NCBI GenBank assembly: GCA_964035545.1
Contig: OZ037766.1
Coordinates: 18,627,581 to 18,691,580, forward strand
Direction: 5' to 3'
Length of the DNA stretch: 64,000 nt
Source: Bugula neritina
Lineage: Eukaryota; Bryozoa; Gymnolaemata; Cheilostomatida; Bugulidae
Within the stretch, counting starts at the first letter, position 1; each line of letters starts with the position of its first letter. Of the stretch, positions 28,801-42,424 are shown piece by piece. Both the position numbers and the translations under genes were made by a program. Under the pieces are notes generated by a model, which saw nothing but the letters and a program-made list of their open reading frames with translations, made no database searches and was not told where the DNA came from.

Positions 28801-29280
28801 TACAGTGCATTTGCAGATATTACACTATACTTCAGTGAGTTTTAGTGTCTTTCATTATGTTGCAGTATATTTCAGTATGTTGCAGTATTTTGCAATACAT
28901 TTTATTATGTTACAGTGTATTTCAGTATGTTGCAGTATATTTCAGTTTGATACAATAAATTTCAGTATGTTACAGTACATTTCCGTAAATTACACTATAC
29001 TTCAGTGAGTTGTAGTATATTTCAGTATCTTGCAGTATATCTCAGAATGTTACAGTATATTTCAGTATGTTGCAGTATATTTCAGCGTGTTTGAGTATAT
29101 TTCAGTATGACACAGTGCATTTCCAGATATTACGCTATACTTCAGTGAGTTTTAGTGTCTTTCAGTATGTTGCAGTATATTTCGGTATTTTGCAACATAT
29201 TTCAATATGTTGCAATGTATTTCAATATGTTACAGTGTATTTCAGTATGTTGCAGTATGTTGCAATGTATTTCAGTATGT
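25760..29280. repeat. Long-lag (9.69 kb) repeat block, copy 1
   Basis: The module string here recurs at 35450-38970 with a constant lag of 9690 bp, with scattered substitutions. The block includes the rare TTCGCAACAT-type variant and the compact string in which TGTAATTCAG is followed by TATCATGCAG. Limits are approximate. It shows that segments of several kb were duplicated at a distance as well as in direct tandem. Confidence 0.65.
25885..28014. repeat. 2.13 kb higher-order repeat, copy 2
   Basis: Tandem partner of 23755-25884. Modules from about 26937 onward recur again at a further lag of 1820 bp (28757 onward), so the local cycle length changes from 2130 to 1820 bp. Boundaries are approximate. 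Confidence 0.75.
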
Positions 29281-29965
29281 TACAGTGTAATTCAGTAGGT
29301 TTCAGTATCTTGCAGTATATTTCAGCATGTTGCAGTATATTTCAGGATGTTGCAGTATATTTCAGTATGTTACAGTGTTTTGCAGTATTTTGCAGTATAT
29401 TTCAGTGTGTTAAAGTATATTTCATTATGTTGCAGTATGTTGCAGTATATTTCAGTAGTTCGCAACATATTTCAGTAGGTTACCATATATTTCGGTATGT
29501 TGCAGCATATTTCAAGATGTTGCAGTGTATTTCAATATGTTACAGTGTATTTCAGTATGTTGCAGTATGTTCCATTATGCTGCAGTGTATTTCTGTATGT
29601 TACAGTGTAATTCAGTATCATGCAGTATATCTCAGTATGTTACAGTATATTTCAGTATGTTACAGTATGTTTCAGTGTGTTACACTATGTTGCAGTATAT
29701 TTCAGTAGTTTGCAACATATTTCAGTAGGTTACCATATATTTCGGTATGTTGCAGCATATTTCAATGTGTTGCAGTGTATTTCAATATGTTACAGTGTAT
29801 TTCAGTATGTTGCAGTATGTTGCAGTATGATGCAACATGTTGCAGTGTATTTCTTTATGTTACAGTGTAATTCGGAATGTTGCAGTATATTTCAGTATGT
29901 TACAGTATGTTTCAGTATGTTGCAGTATATTTCAGTGGGTTATAGTATATTTCAGTATGATACAG

Positions 29966-32835
29966 TGTATTTCAGTATGTTACAGTGTATTTCAGTATGT
30001 TGCAGTATTTTGCAATATATATCAGTATGTTACAGTGTATTTCAGTATGTTGCAGTATATTTCAGTATGTTACAATAAATTTCAGTATGTTACAGTATAT
30101 TTCCGAAAATTACACTATACTTCAGTGAGTTGTAGTATATTTCAGTATCTTGCAGTATATCTCAGTATGTTACAGTATATTTCAGTATGTTACAGTATAT
30201 TTCAGTTTGTTACAGTAAATTTCAGTATGTTACAGTGCATTTGCAGATATTACACTATACTTCAGTGAGTTTTAGTGTCTTTCATTATGTTGCAGTATAT
30301 TTCAGTATGTTGCAGTATTTTGCAATACATTTTATTATGTTACAGTGTATTTCAGTATGTTGCAGTATATTTCAGTTTGATACAATAAATTTCAGTATGT
30401 TACAGTACATTTCCGTAAATTACACTATACTTCAGTGAGTTGTAGTATATTTCAGTATCTTGCAGTATATCTCAGTATGTTACAGTATATTTCAGTATGT
30501 TGCAGTATATTTCAGCGTGTTTGAGTATATTTCAGTATGACACAGTGCATTTCCAGATATTACGCTATACTTCAGTGAGTTTTAGTCTCTTTCAGTAGGT
30601 TGCAGTATATTTCGGTATTTTGCAACATATTTCAATATGTTGCAATGTATTTCAATATGTTACAGTGTATTTCAGTATGTTGCAGTATGTTGCAATGTAT
30701 TTCAGTATGTTACAGTGTATTTCAGTAGGTTTGAGTATCTTGCAGTATATTTCAGCATGTTGCAGTATATTTCAGGATGTTGCAGTATATTTCAGTATAT
30801 TACAGTGTTTTGCAGTATTTTGCAGTATATTTCAGTGTGTTACAGTATATTTCATTATGTTGCAGTATGTTGCAGTATATTTCAGTAGTTTGCAACATAT
30901 TTCAGTAGGTTACCATATATTTCGGTATGTTGCAGCATATTTCAATGTGTTGCAGTGTATTTCAATATGTTACAGTGTATTTCAGTATGTTGCTGTATGT
31001 TGCAGTGTATTTCTGTATGTTACGGTGTAGTTCAGTATGTTGCAGTATATTTCAGTATGTTACAGTATGTTTCAGTATGTTGCAGTGTATTTCCGTGGGT
31101 TATAGTATATTCAAGTATGATACAGCATATTTCAGTATGTTACAGTGTATTTCAGTATGTTGCAGTATTTTGCAACGCATTTCAGTATGTTACAGTGTAT
31201 TTCAGTATGTTGCAGTATATTTCAGTATGTTACAATAAATTTCAGTATATTACAGTACATTTCCGTAAATTACGCTATACTTCAGTGAGTTGTAGTATAT
31301 TTCAGTATCATGCAGTATATCTCAGTATGTTACAGTATATTTCAGTATGTTACAGTATGTTTCAGTGTGTTACAGTATGTTGCAGTATATTTCAGTAGTT
31401 TGCAACATATTTCAGTAGGTCACCATATATTTCGGTATGTTGCAGCATATTTCAATGTGTTGCAGTGTATTTCAATATGTTACAGTGTATTTCAGTATGT
31501 TGCAGTATGTTGCAGTATGATGCAGCATGTTGCAGTGTATTTCTTTATGTTACAGTGTAATTCGGAATGTTGCAGTATATTTCAGTATGTTACAGTATGT
31601 TTCAGTATGTTGCAGTATATTTCAGTGGGTTATAGTATATTTCAGTATGATACAGCGTATTTCAGTATGTTACAGTGTATTTCAGTATGTTGCAGTATTT
31701 TGCAATATATTTCAGTATGTTACAGCGTATTTCAGTATGTTGCAGTATATTTCAGTATGTTACAATAAATTTCAGTATGTTACAGTACATTGCCGTAAAT
31801 GACACTATACTTCAGTGAGTTGTAGTATATTTCAGTATCTTGCAGTATATCTCAGTATGTTACTGTATATTTCAGTATGTTACAGTATATTTTAGTTTGT
31901 TACAGTAAATTTCAGTATGTTACAGTGCATTTGCAGATATTACACTATACTTCAGTGAGTTTTAGTGTCTTTCATTATGTTGCAGTATATTTCAGTATGT
32001 TGCAGTATTTTGCAATACATTTTATTATGTTACAGTGTATTTCAGTATGTTGCAGTATATTTCAGTTTGATACAATAAATTTCAGTATGTTACAGTACAT
32101 TTCCGTAAATTACACTATACTTCAGTGAGTTGTGGTATATTTCAGTATCTTGCAGTATATCTCAGTATGTTACAGTATATTTCAGTATGTTGCAGTATAT
32201 TTCAGCGTGTTTGAGTATATTTCAGTATGACACAGTGCATTTCCAGATGTTACGCTATACTTCAGTGAGTTTTAGTGTCTTTCAGTATGTTGCAGTATAT
32301 TTCGGTATTTTGCAACATATTTCAATATGTTGCAATGTATTTCAATATGTTACAGTGTATTTCAGTATGTTGCAGTATGTTGCAATGTATTTCAGTATGT
32401 TACAGTGTATTTCAGTAGGTTTCAGTATCTTGCAGTATATTTCAGCATGTTGCAGTATATCTCAGGATGTTGCAGTATATTTCAGTATGTTACAGTGTTT
32501 TGCAGTATTTTGCAGTATATTTCAGTGTGTTACAGTATATTTCATTATGTTGCAGTATGTTGCAGTATATTTCAGTAGTTTGCAACATATTTCAGTAGGT
32601 TACCATATATTTCGGTATGTTGCAGCATATTTCAATGTGTTGCAGTGTATTTCAATATGTTACAGTGTATTTCAGTATGTTGCAGTATGTTGCAGTATGA
32701 TGCAGCATGTTGCAGTGTATTTCTGTATGTTACAGTGTAATTCGGAATGTTGCAGTATATTTCAGTATGTTACAGTATGTTTCAGTATGTTGCAGTATAT
32801 TTCAGTGGGTTATAGTATATTTCAGTATGATACAG
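29966..32835. repeat. 2.87 kb higher-order repeat, copy 1
   Basis: Matches 32836-35705 at a lag of 2870 bp; identity extends from about 29860. Differences noticed include A at 30106 (TTCCGAAAAT) against T in the partner, and TTGAGTATCT near 30731 against TTCAGTATCT. Its modules also match 21.0-23.9 kb at a lag of 8950 bp. Confidence 0.8.
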
Positions 32836-35705
32836 TGTATTTCAGTATGTTACAGTGTATTTCAGTATGTTGCAGTATTTTGCAATATATATCAGTATGT
32901 TACAGTGTATTTCAGTATGTTGCAGTATATTTCAGTATGTTACAATAAATTTCAGTATGTTACAGTATATTTCCGTAAATTACACTATACTTCAGTGAGT
33001 TGTAGTATATTTCAGTATCTTGCAGTATATCTCAGTATGTTACAGTATATTTCAGTATGTTACAGTATATTTCAGTTTGTTACAGTAAATTTCAGTATGT
33101 TACAGTGCATTTGCAGATATTACACTATACTTCAGTGAGTTTTAGTGTCTTTCATTATGTTGCAGTATATTTCAGTATGTTGCAGTATTTTGCAATACAT
33201 TTTATTATGTTACAGTGTATTTCAGTATGTTGCAGTATATTTCAGTTTGATACAATAAATTTCAGTATGTTACAGTACATTTCCGTAAATTACACTATAC
33301 TTCAGTGAGTTGTAGTATATTTCAGTATCTTGCAGTATATCTCAGTATGTTACAGTATATTTCAGTATGTTGCAGTATATTTCAGCGTGTTTGAGTATAC
33401 TTCAGTATGACACAGTGCATTTCCAGATATTACGCTATACTTCAGTGAGTTTTAGTCTCTTTCAGTAGGTTGCAGTATATTTCGGTATTTTGCAACATAT
33501 TTCAATATGTTGCAATGTATTTCAATATGTTACAGTGTATTTCAGTATGTTGCAGTATGTTGCAATGTATTTCAGTATGTTACAGTGTATTTCAGTAGGT
33601 TTCAGTATCTTGCAGTATATTTCAGCATGTTGCAGTATATTTCAGGATGTTGCAGTATATTTCAGTATATTACAGTGTTTTGCAGTATTTTGCAGTATAT
33701 TTCAGTGTGTTACAGTATATTTCATTATGTTGCAGTATGTTGCAGTATATTTCAGTAGTTTGCAACATATTTCAGTAGGTTACCATATATTTCGGTATGT
33801 TGCAGCATATTTCAATGTGTTGCAGTGTATTTCAATATGTTACAGTGTATTTCAGTATGTTGCTGTATGTTGCAGTGTATTTCTGTATGTTACGGTGTAG
33901 TTCAGTATGTTGCAGTATATTTCAGTATGTTACAGTATGTTTCAGTATGTTGCAGTGTATTTCCGTGGGTTATAGTATATTCAAGTATGATACAGCATAT
34001 TTCAGTATGTTACAGTGTATTTCAGTATGTTGCAGTATTTTGCAACGCATTTCAGTATGTTACAGTGTATTTCAGTATGTTGCAGTATATTTCAGTATGT
34101 TACAATAAATTTCAGTATATTACAGTACATTTCCGTAAATTACGCTATACTTCAGTGAGTTGTAGTATATTTCAGTATCATGCAGTATATCTCAGTATGT
34201 TACAGTATATTTCAGTATGTTACAGTATGTTTCAGTGTGTTACAGTATGTTGCAGTATATTTCAGTAGTTTGCAACATATTTCAGTAGGTCACCATATAT
34301 TTCGGTATGTTGCAGCATATTTCAATGTGTTGCAGTGTATTTCAATATGTTACAGTGTATTTCAGTATGTTGCAGTATGTTGCAGTATGATGCAGCATGT
34401 TGCAGTGTATTTCTTTATGTTACAGTGTAATTCGGAATGTTGCAGTATATTTCAGTATGTTACAGTATGTTTCAGTATGTTGCAGTATATTTCAGTGGGT
34501 TATAGTATATTTCAGTATGATACAGCGTATTTCAGTATGTTACAGTGTATTTCAGTATGTTGCAGTATTTTGCAATATATTTCAGTATGTTACAGCGTAT
34601 TTCAGTATGTTGCAGTATATTTCAGTATGTTACAATAAATTTCAGTATGTTACAGTACATTGCCGTAAATGACACTATACTTCAGTGAGTTGTAGTATAT
34701 TTCAGTATCTTGCAGTATATCTCAGTATGTTACTGTATATTTCAGTATGTTACAGTATATTTTAGTTTGTTACAGTAAATTTCAGTATGTTACAGTGCAT
34801 TTGCAGATATTACACTATACTTCAGTGAGTTTTAGTGTCTTTCATTATGTTGCAGTATATTTCAGTATGTTGCAGTATTTTGCAATACATTTTATTATGT
34901 TACAGTGTATTTCAGTATGTTGCAGTATATTTCAGTTTGATACAATAAATTTCAGTATGTTACAGTACATTTCCGTAAATTACACTATACTTCAGTGAGT
35001 TGTGGTATATTTCAGTATCTTGCAGTATATCTCAGTATGTTACAGTATATTTCAGTATGTTGCAGTATATTTCAGCGTGTTTGAGTATATTTCAGTATGA
35101 CACAGTGCATTTCCAGATGTTACGCTATACTTCAGTGAGTTTTAGTGTCTTTCAGTATGTTGCAGTATATTTCGGTATTTTGCAACATATTTCAATATGT
35201 TGCAATGTATTTCAATATGTTACAGTGTATTTCAGTATGTTGCAGTATGTTGCAATGTATTTCAGTATGTTACAGTGTATTTCAGTAGGTTTCAGTATCT
35301 TGCAGTATATTTCAGCATGTTGCAGTATATCTCAGGATGTTGCAGTATATTTCAGTATGTTACAGTGTTTTGCAGTATTTTGCAGTATATTTCAGTGTGT
35401 TACAGTATATTTCATTATGTTGCAGTATGTTGCAGTATATTTCAGTAGTTTGCAACATATTTCAGTAGGTTACCATATATTTCGGTATGTTGCAGCATAT
35501 TTCAATGTGTTGCAGTGTATTTCAATATGTTACAGTGTATTTCAGTATGTTGCAGTATGTTGCAGTATGATGCAGCATGTTGCAGTGTATTTCTGTATGT
35601 TACAGTGTAATTCGGAATGTTGCAGTATATTTCAGTATGTTACAGTATGTTTCAGTATGTTGCAGTATATTTCAGTGGGTTATAGTATATTTCAGTATGA
35701 TACAG
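32836..35705. repeat. 2.87 kb higher-order repeat, copy 2
   Basis: Tandem partner of 29966-32835. Matching ends near 35706, where TACAGCGTAT replaces TACAGTGTAT. Confidence 0.8.
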
Positions 35706-38700
35706 CGTATTTCAGTATGTTACAGTGTATTTCAGTATGTTGCAGTATTTTGCAATATATTTCAGTATGTTACAGCGTATTTCAGTATGTTGCAGTATAT
35801 TTCAGTATGTTACAATAAATTTCAGTATCTTACAGTACATTGCCGTAAATTACACTATACTTCAGTGAGTTGTAGTATATTTCAGTATCTTGCAGTATAT
35901 CTCAGTATGTTACTGTATATTTCAGTATGTTACAGTATATTTCAGTGTGTTACAGTAAATTTCAGTATGTTACGGTGCATTTGCAGATACTACACTATAC
36001 TTTAGTGAGTTTTAGTGTCTTTCAGTATGTTGCAGTATATTTCAGTATGTTGCAGTATTTTGCAATATGTATCAGTATGTTACAGTGTATTTCAGTATGT
36101 TGCGGTATATTTCAGTATGTTACAATAAATTTCAGTATGTTACAGTATATTTCCGTAAATTACTCTATACTTCAGTGAGTTGTAGTATATTTCAGTATCT
36201 TGCAGTATATCTCAGTATGTTACAGTATATTTCAGTATGTTACAGTATATTTCAGTTTGTTACAGTAAATTTCAGTATGTTACAGTGCATTTGCAGATAT
36301 TACACTATACTTCAGTGAGTTTTAGTGTCTTTCAGTATGTTGCAGTATATTTCGGTATCTTGCAACTTATTTCAATGTGTTGCAATGTAATTCAATATGT
36401 TACAGTGTATTTCAGTATGTTACAGTGTATTTCAGTATGTTGCAGCATTTTGCAATATATATCAGTATGTTACAGTGTATTTCAGTATGTTGCAGTATAT
36501 TTCAGTATGTTACAATAAATTTCAGTATGTTACAGTATATTTCAGTAAATTACACTATACTTCAGTGAGTTGTAGTATATTTCAGTATCTTGCAGTATAT
36601 CTCAGTATGTTACAGTATATTTCAGTATGTTACAGTATATTTCAGTTTGTTACAGTAAATTTCAGTATGTTACAGTGCATTTGCAGATATTACACTATAC
36701 TTCAGTGAGTTTTAGTGTCTTTCATTATGTTGCAGTATATTTCAGTATGTTGCAGTATTTTGCAATACATTTTATTATGTTACAGTGTATTTCAGTATGT
36801 TGCAGTATATTTCAGTTTGATACAATAAATTTCAGTATGTTACAGTACATTTCCGTAAATTACACTATACTTCAGTGAGTTGTAGTATATTTCAGTATCT
36901 TGCAGTATATCTCAGTATGTTACAGTATATTTCAGTATGTTGCAGTATATTTCAGCGTGTTTGAGTATATTTCAGTATGACACAGTGCATTTCCAGATAT
37001 TACGCTATATTTCAGTGAGTTTTAGTCTCTTTCAGTATGTTGCAGTATATTTCGGTATTTTGCAACATATTTCAATATGTTGCAATGTATTTCAATATGT
37101 TACAGTGTATTTCAGTATGTTGCAGTATGGTGCAATGTATTTCAGTATGTTACAGTGTAATTCAGTAGGTTTCAGTATCTTGCAGTATATTTCAGCATGT
37201 TGCAGTATATTTCAGGATGTTGCAGTATATTTCAGTATGTTACAGTGTTTTGCAGTATTTTGCAGTATATTTCAGTGTGTTAAAGTATATTTCATTATGT
37301 TGCAGTATGTTGCAGTATATTTCAGTAGTTCGCAACATATTTCAGTAGGTTACCATATATTTCGGTATGTTGCAGCATATTTCAAGATGTTGCAGTGTAT
37401 TTCAATATGTTACAGTGTATTTCAGTATGTTGCAGTATGTTCCATTATGCTGCAGTGTATTTCTGTATGTTACAGTGTAATTCAGTATCATGCAGTATAT
37501 CTCAGTATGTTACAGTATATTTCAGTATGTTACAGTATGTTTCAGTGTGTTACACTATGTTGCAGTATATTTCAGTAGTTTGCAACATATTTCAGTAGGT
37601 TACCATATATTTCGGTATGTTGCAGCATATTTCAATGTGTTGCAGTGTATTTCAATATGTTACAGTGTATTTCAGTATGTTGCAGTATGTTGCAGTATGA
37701 TGCAACATGTTGCAGTGTATTTCTTTATGTTACAGTGTAATTCGGAATGTTGCAGTATATTTCAGTATGTTACAGTATGTTTCAGTATGTTGCAGTATAT
37801 TTCAGTGGGTTATAGTATATTTCAGTATGATACAGCGTATTTCAGTATGTTACAGTGTATTTCAGTATGTTGCAGTATTTTGCAATATATTTCAGTATGT
37901 TACAGCGTATTTCAGTATGTTGCAGTATATTTCAGTATGTTACAATAAATTTCAGTATGTTACAGTACATTGCCGTAAATTACACTATACTTCAGTGAGT
38001 TGTAGTATATTTCAGTATCTTGCAGTATATCTCAGTATGTTACTGTATATTTCAGTATGTTACAGTATATTTCAGTGTGTTACAGTAAATTTCAGTATGT
38101 TACAGTGCATTTGCAGATATTACACTATACTTTAGTGAGTTTTAGTGTCTTTCAGTATGTTGCAGTATATTTCGGTATCTTGCAACTTATTTCAATGTGT
38201 TGCAATGTAATTCAATATGTTACAGTGTATTTCAGTATGTTACAGTGTATTTCAGTATGTTGCAGTATTTTGCAATATATATCAGTATGTTACAGTGTAT
38301 TTCAGTATGTTGCAGTATATTTCAGTATGTTACAATAAATTTCAGTATGTTACAGTATATTTCCGTAAATTACACTATACTTCAGTGAGTTGTAGTATAT
38401 TTCAGTATCTTGCAGTATATCTCAGTATGTTACAGTATATTTCAGTATGTTACAGTATATTTTAGTTTGTTACAGTAAATTTCAGTATGTTACAGTGCAT
38501 TTGCAGATATTACACTATACTTCAGTGAGTTTTAGTGTCTTTCATTATGTTGCAGTATATTTCAGTATGTTGCAGTATTTTGCAATACATTTTATTATGT
38601 TACAGTGTATTTCAGTATGTTGCAGTATATTTCAGTTTGATACAATAAATTTCAGTATGTTACAGTACATTTCCGTAAATTACACTATACTTCAGTGAGT

Positions 38701-38970
38701 TGTAGTATATTTCAGTATCTTGCAGTATATCTCAGAATGTTACAGTATATTTCAGTATGTTGCAGTATATTTCAGCGTGTTTGAGTATATTTCAGTATGA
38801 CACAGTGCATTTCCAGATATTACGCTATACTTCAGTGAGTTTTAGTGTCTTTCAGTATGTTGCAGTATATTTCGGTATTTTGCAACATATTTCAATATGT
38901 TGCAATGTATTTCAATATGTTACAGTGTATTTCAGTATGTTGCAGTATGTTGCATGGTATTTCAGTATGT
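35450..38970. repeat. Long-lag (9.69 kb) repeat block, copy 2
   Basis: Partner of 25760-29280. It begins inside the second 2.87 kb unit. Just before its end, at 38951-38960, TGCATGGTAT replaces TGCAATGTAT: either two adjacent substitutions or a compensated -1/+1 indel that leaves the decamer register intact. Confidence 0.65.
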
Positions 38971-39870
38971 TACAGTGTATTTCAGTAGGTTTCAGTATCT
39001 TGCAGTATATTTCAGCATGTTGCAGTATATTTCAGGATGTTGCAGTATATTTCAGTATGTTACAGTGTTTTGCAGTATTTTGCAGTATATTTCAGTGTGT
39101 TACAGTATATTTCATTATGTTGCAGTATGTTGCAGTATATTTCAGTAGTTTGCAACATATTTCAGTAGGTTACCATATATTTCGGTATGTTGCAGCATAT
39201 TTCAATGTGTTGCAGTGTATTTCAATATGTTACAGTGTATTTCAGTATGTTGCTGTATGTTGCAGTGTATTTCTGTATGTTACGGTGTAGTTCAGTATGT
39301 TGCAGTATATTTCAGTATGTTACAGTATGTTTCAGTATGTTGCACTATATTTCTGTGGGTTATAGTATATTCAAGTATGATACAGCAAATTTCAGTATGT
39401 TACAGTGTATTTCAGTATGTTGCAGTATTTTGCAACGCATTTCAGTATGTTACAGTGTATTTCAGTATGTTGCAGTATATTTCAGTATTTTACAATAAAT
39501 TTCAGTATATTACAGTACATTTCCGTAAATTACGCTATACTTCAGTGAGTTGTAGTATATTTCAGTATCATGCAGTATATCTCAGTATGTTACAGTATAT
39601 TTCAGTATGTTACAGTATGTTTCAGTGTGTTACAGTATGTTGCAGTATATTTCAGTAGTTTGCAACATATTTCAGTAGGTTACCATATATTTCGGTATGT
39701 TGCAGCATATTTCAATGTGTTGCAGTGTATTTCAATATGTTACAGTGTATTTCAGTATGTTGCAGTATGTTGCAGTATGATGCAGCATGTTGCAGTGTAT
39801 TTCTTTATGTTACAGTGTAATTCGGAATGTTGCAGTATATTTCAGTATGTTACAGTATGTTTCAGTATGT

Positions 39871-41862
39871 TGCAGTAATTGTTCAGTGGGTTATAGTATA
39901 TTTCAGTATGATACAGCGTATTTCAGTATGTTACAGTGTATTTCAGTATGTTGCAGTATTTTGCAATATATTTCAGTATGTTACAGCGTATTTCAGTATG
40001 TTACAGTATATTTCCGTAAATTACACTATACTTCAGTGAGTTGTAGTACATTTCAGTATCTTGCAGTATATCTCAGTATGTTACTGTATATTTCAGTATG
40101 TTACAGTATATTTCAGTGTGTTACAGTAAATTTCAGTATGTTACAGTGCATTTGCAGATATTACACTATACTTTAGTGAGTTTTAGTGTCTTTCAGTATG
40201 TTGCAGTATATTTCAGTATGTTGCAGTATTTTGCAATATATATCAGTATGTTACAGTGTATTTCAGTATGTTGCAGTATATTTCAGTATGTTACAGTATA
40301 TTTCAGTATGTTACAGTATATTTCAGTTTGTTACAGTAAATTTCAGTATGTTACAGTGCATTTGCAGATATTACACTATACTTCAGTGAGTTTTAGTGTC
40401 TTTCAGTATGTTGCAGTATATTTCGGTATCTTGCAACTTATTTCAATGTGTTGCAATGTAATTCAATATGTTACAGTGTATTTCAGTATGTTACAGTGTA
40501 TTTCAGTATGTTGCAGTATTTTGCAATATATATCAGTATGTTACAGTGTATTTCAGTATGTTGCAGTATATTTCAGTATGTTACAATAAATTTCAGTATG
40601 TTACAGTATATTTCCGTAAATTACACTATACTTCAGTGAGTTGTAGTATATTTCAGTATCTTGCAGTATATCTCAGTATGTTACAGTATATTTCAGTATG
40701 TTACAGTATATTTCAGTTTGTTACAGTAAATTTCAGTATGTTACAGTGCATTTGCAGATATTACACTATACTTCAGTGAGTTTTAGTGTCTTTCATTATG
40801 TTGCAGTATATTTCAGTATGTTGCAGTATTTTGCAATACATTTTATTATGTTACAGTGTATTTCAGTATGTTGCAGTATATTTCAGTTTGATACAATAAA
40901 TTTCAGTATGTTACAGTACATTTCCGTAAATTACACTATACTTCAGTGAGTTGTAGTATATTTCAGTATCTTGCAGTATATCTCAGTATGTTACAGTATA
41001 TTTCAGTATGTTGCAGTATATTTCAGCGTGTTTGAGTATATTTCAGTATGACACAGTGCATTTCCAGATATTACGCTATACTTCAGTGAGTTTTAGTCTC
41101 TTTCAGTAGGTTGCAGTATATTTCGGTATTTTGCAACATATTTCAATATGTTGCAATGTATTTCAATATGTTACAGTGTATTTCAGTATGTTGCAGTATG
41201 TTGCAATGTATTTCAGTATGTTACAGTGTATTTCAGTAGGTTTCAGTATCTTGCAGTATATTTCAGCATGTTGCAGTATATTTCAGGATGTTACAGTGTT
41301 TTGCAGTATTTTGCAGTATATTTCAGTGTGTTAAAGTATATTTCATTATGTTGCAGTATGTTGCAGTATATTTCAGTAGTTTGCAACATATTTCAGTAGG
41401 TTACCATATATTTCGGTATGTTGCAGCATATTTCAAGGTGTTGCAGTGTATTTCAATATGTTACAGTGTATTTCAGTATGTTGCAGTATGTTCCATTATG
41501 CTGCAGTGTATTTCTGTATGTTACAGTGTAATTCAGAATGTTGCAGTATATTTCAGTATGTTACAGTATGTTTCAGTATGTTGCAGTATATTTCAGTGGG
41601 TTATAGTATATTTCAGTATGATACAGCGTATTTCAGTATGTTACAGTGTATTTCAGTATGTTGCAGTATTTTGCAATATATTTCAGTATGTTACAGCGTA
41701 TTTCAGTATGTTGCAGTATATTTCAGTATGTTACAATAAATTTCAGTATGTTACAGTACATTGCCGTAAATTACACTATACTTCAGTGAGTTGTAGTATA
41801 TTTCAGTATCTTGCAGTATATCTCAGTATGTTACTGTATATTTCAGTATGTTACAGTATATT
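39871..41862. repeat. Decameric satellite array after a +1 register slip
   Basis: Same decamer family as the left block, but units start at positions ending in 2. The slip lies at 39871-39881, where an 11-mer (TGCAGTAATTG) replaces the usual TGCAGTATAT. The following few hundred bases also have a rearranged module order compared with other copies (39880-40330). The block ends cleanly at the inverted-repeat element at 41863, within a TATATTT stretch. Confidence 0.95.
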
Positions 41863-42040
41863 CACAGTTGGTTTAAGGTCATACTTTTCATTTTCTGGCT
41901 CTTTGCCAGGTGCTTTATGTTCTATATGAACAATGTTCCACTGATAGCTCGAACAGGTTGAATGTCACAGGAACAAAAAAAATATGAAAAGATAAAGAAA
42001 TTTATGTTCTCCAATATACTTTTTTATTTTTTTCAAAAGC
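41863..42040 (+). repeat. Left terminal inverted repeat of the 2.57 kb element
   Basis: Begins CACAGTTGGTTTAAGGTCAT. Aligns imperfectly with the reverse complement of 44261-44428. Shared blocks, in order, are GCTTTATGTT, GATAGCTC(G/A)AACAG, ATGAAAAGATA and ATATACTTTTTTA. Similarity fades beyond about 42040. Confidence 0.75.
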
Positions 42041-42424
42041 CAATTCATGTTTAAGTTATAGCTTGTTGAAAAACATAGTCCCCCTTCCACATTCTTTTCA
42101 ATTTATACGCTCCTGACTTGTTATTGTGTCTCAATATGCCTTGTATTTGAGTGCTTGTTAGTCTCGCTTCACTAACTTTGCCTATACTTCACAAGTGCCA
42201 GTGCTGCTGGCTCAAAAGCTAAATGTTATAAACTGTCAGCTAAAACCGAATCTTGTATTCCTAGGTTGGTTGGCCTAAATACAACAATAGTCAAATCATG
42301 ATTTCATGTTTTAAAAATTTACTCTATTCTAACCTGCTGCCTAGCTAGTTCTATTTTTGATGTATAATTACAAAATTTGTGATACATTTTTTTGGCAACC
42401 ATGTGATTTATAAAATGCAGTAAT

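Larger units (their letters stand above)
1..39870. repeat. Decameric satellite array, left block (register 1)
   Basis: Uninterrupted tandem array of 10 bp units with consensus T(T/A/G)CAGTATRT. Commonest words are TTCAGTATGT, TACAGTATAT, TGCAGTATAT and TACAGTGTAT. Units usually alternate TT-initial and TA/TG-initial, giving a 20 bp dimer, but extra decamers such as TGCAGTATGT break the alternation, so 10 bp is the real unit. Decamers start at positions ending in 1 throughout, so roughly 3987 successive units show no net indel that is not a multiple of 10. Variant decamers (for example TTCCGTAAAT, TACACTATAC, TTCAGTGGGT, TACAGCGTAT, TTCAGTAGGT) recur in fixed order and define higher-order repeats. 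No gene is visible. The array continues past the left edge. Function is unknown; centromeric or heterochromatic satellite is an inference. Confidence 0.97.

Noticed and set aside
1-41862. CRISPR array
   Set aside because: Units are contiguous 10 bp repeats with no unique spacers, and there are no cas genes.
1-41862. Telomeric repeat
   Set aside because: The unit is 10 bp, not G-rich, and unlike TTAGGG-, TTAGG- or TTTAGGG-type repeats.
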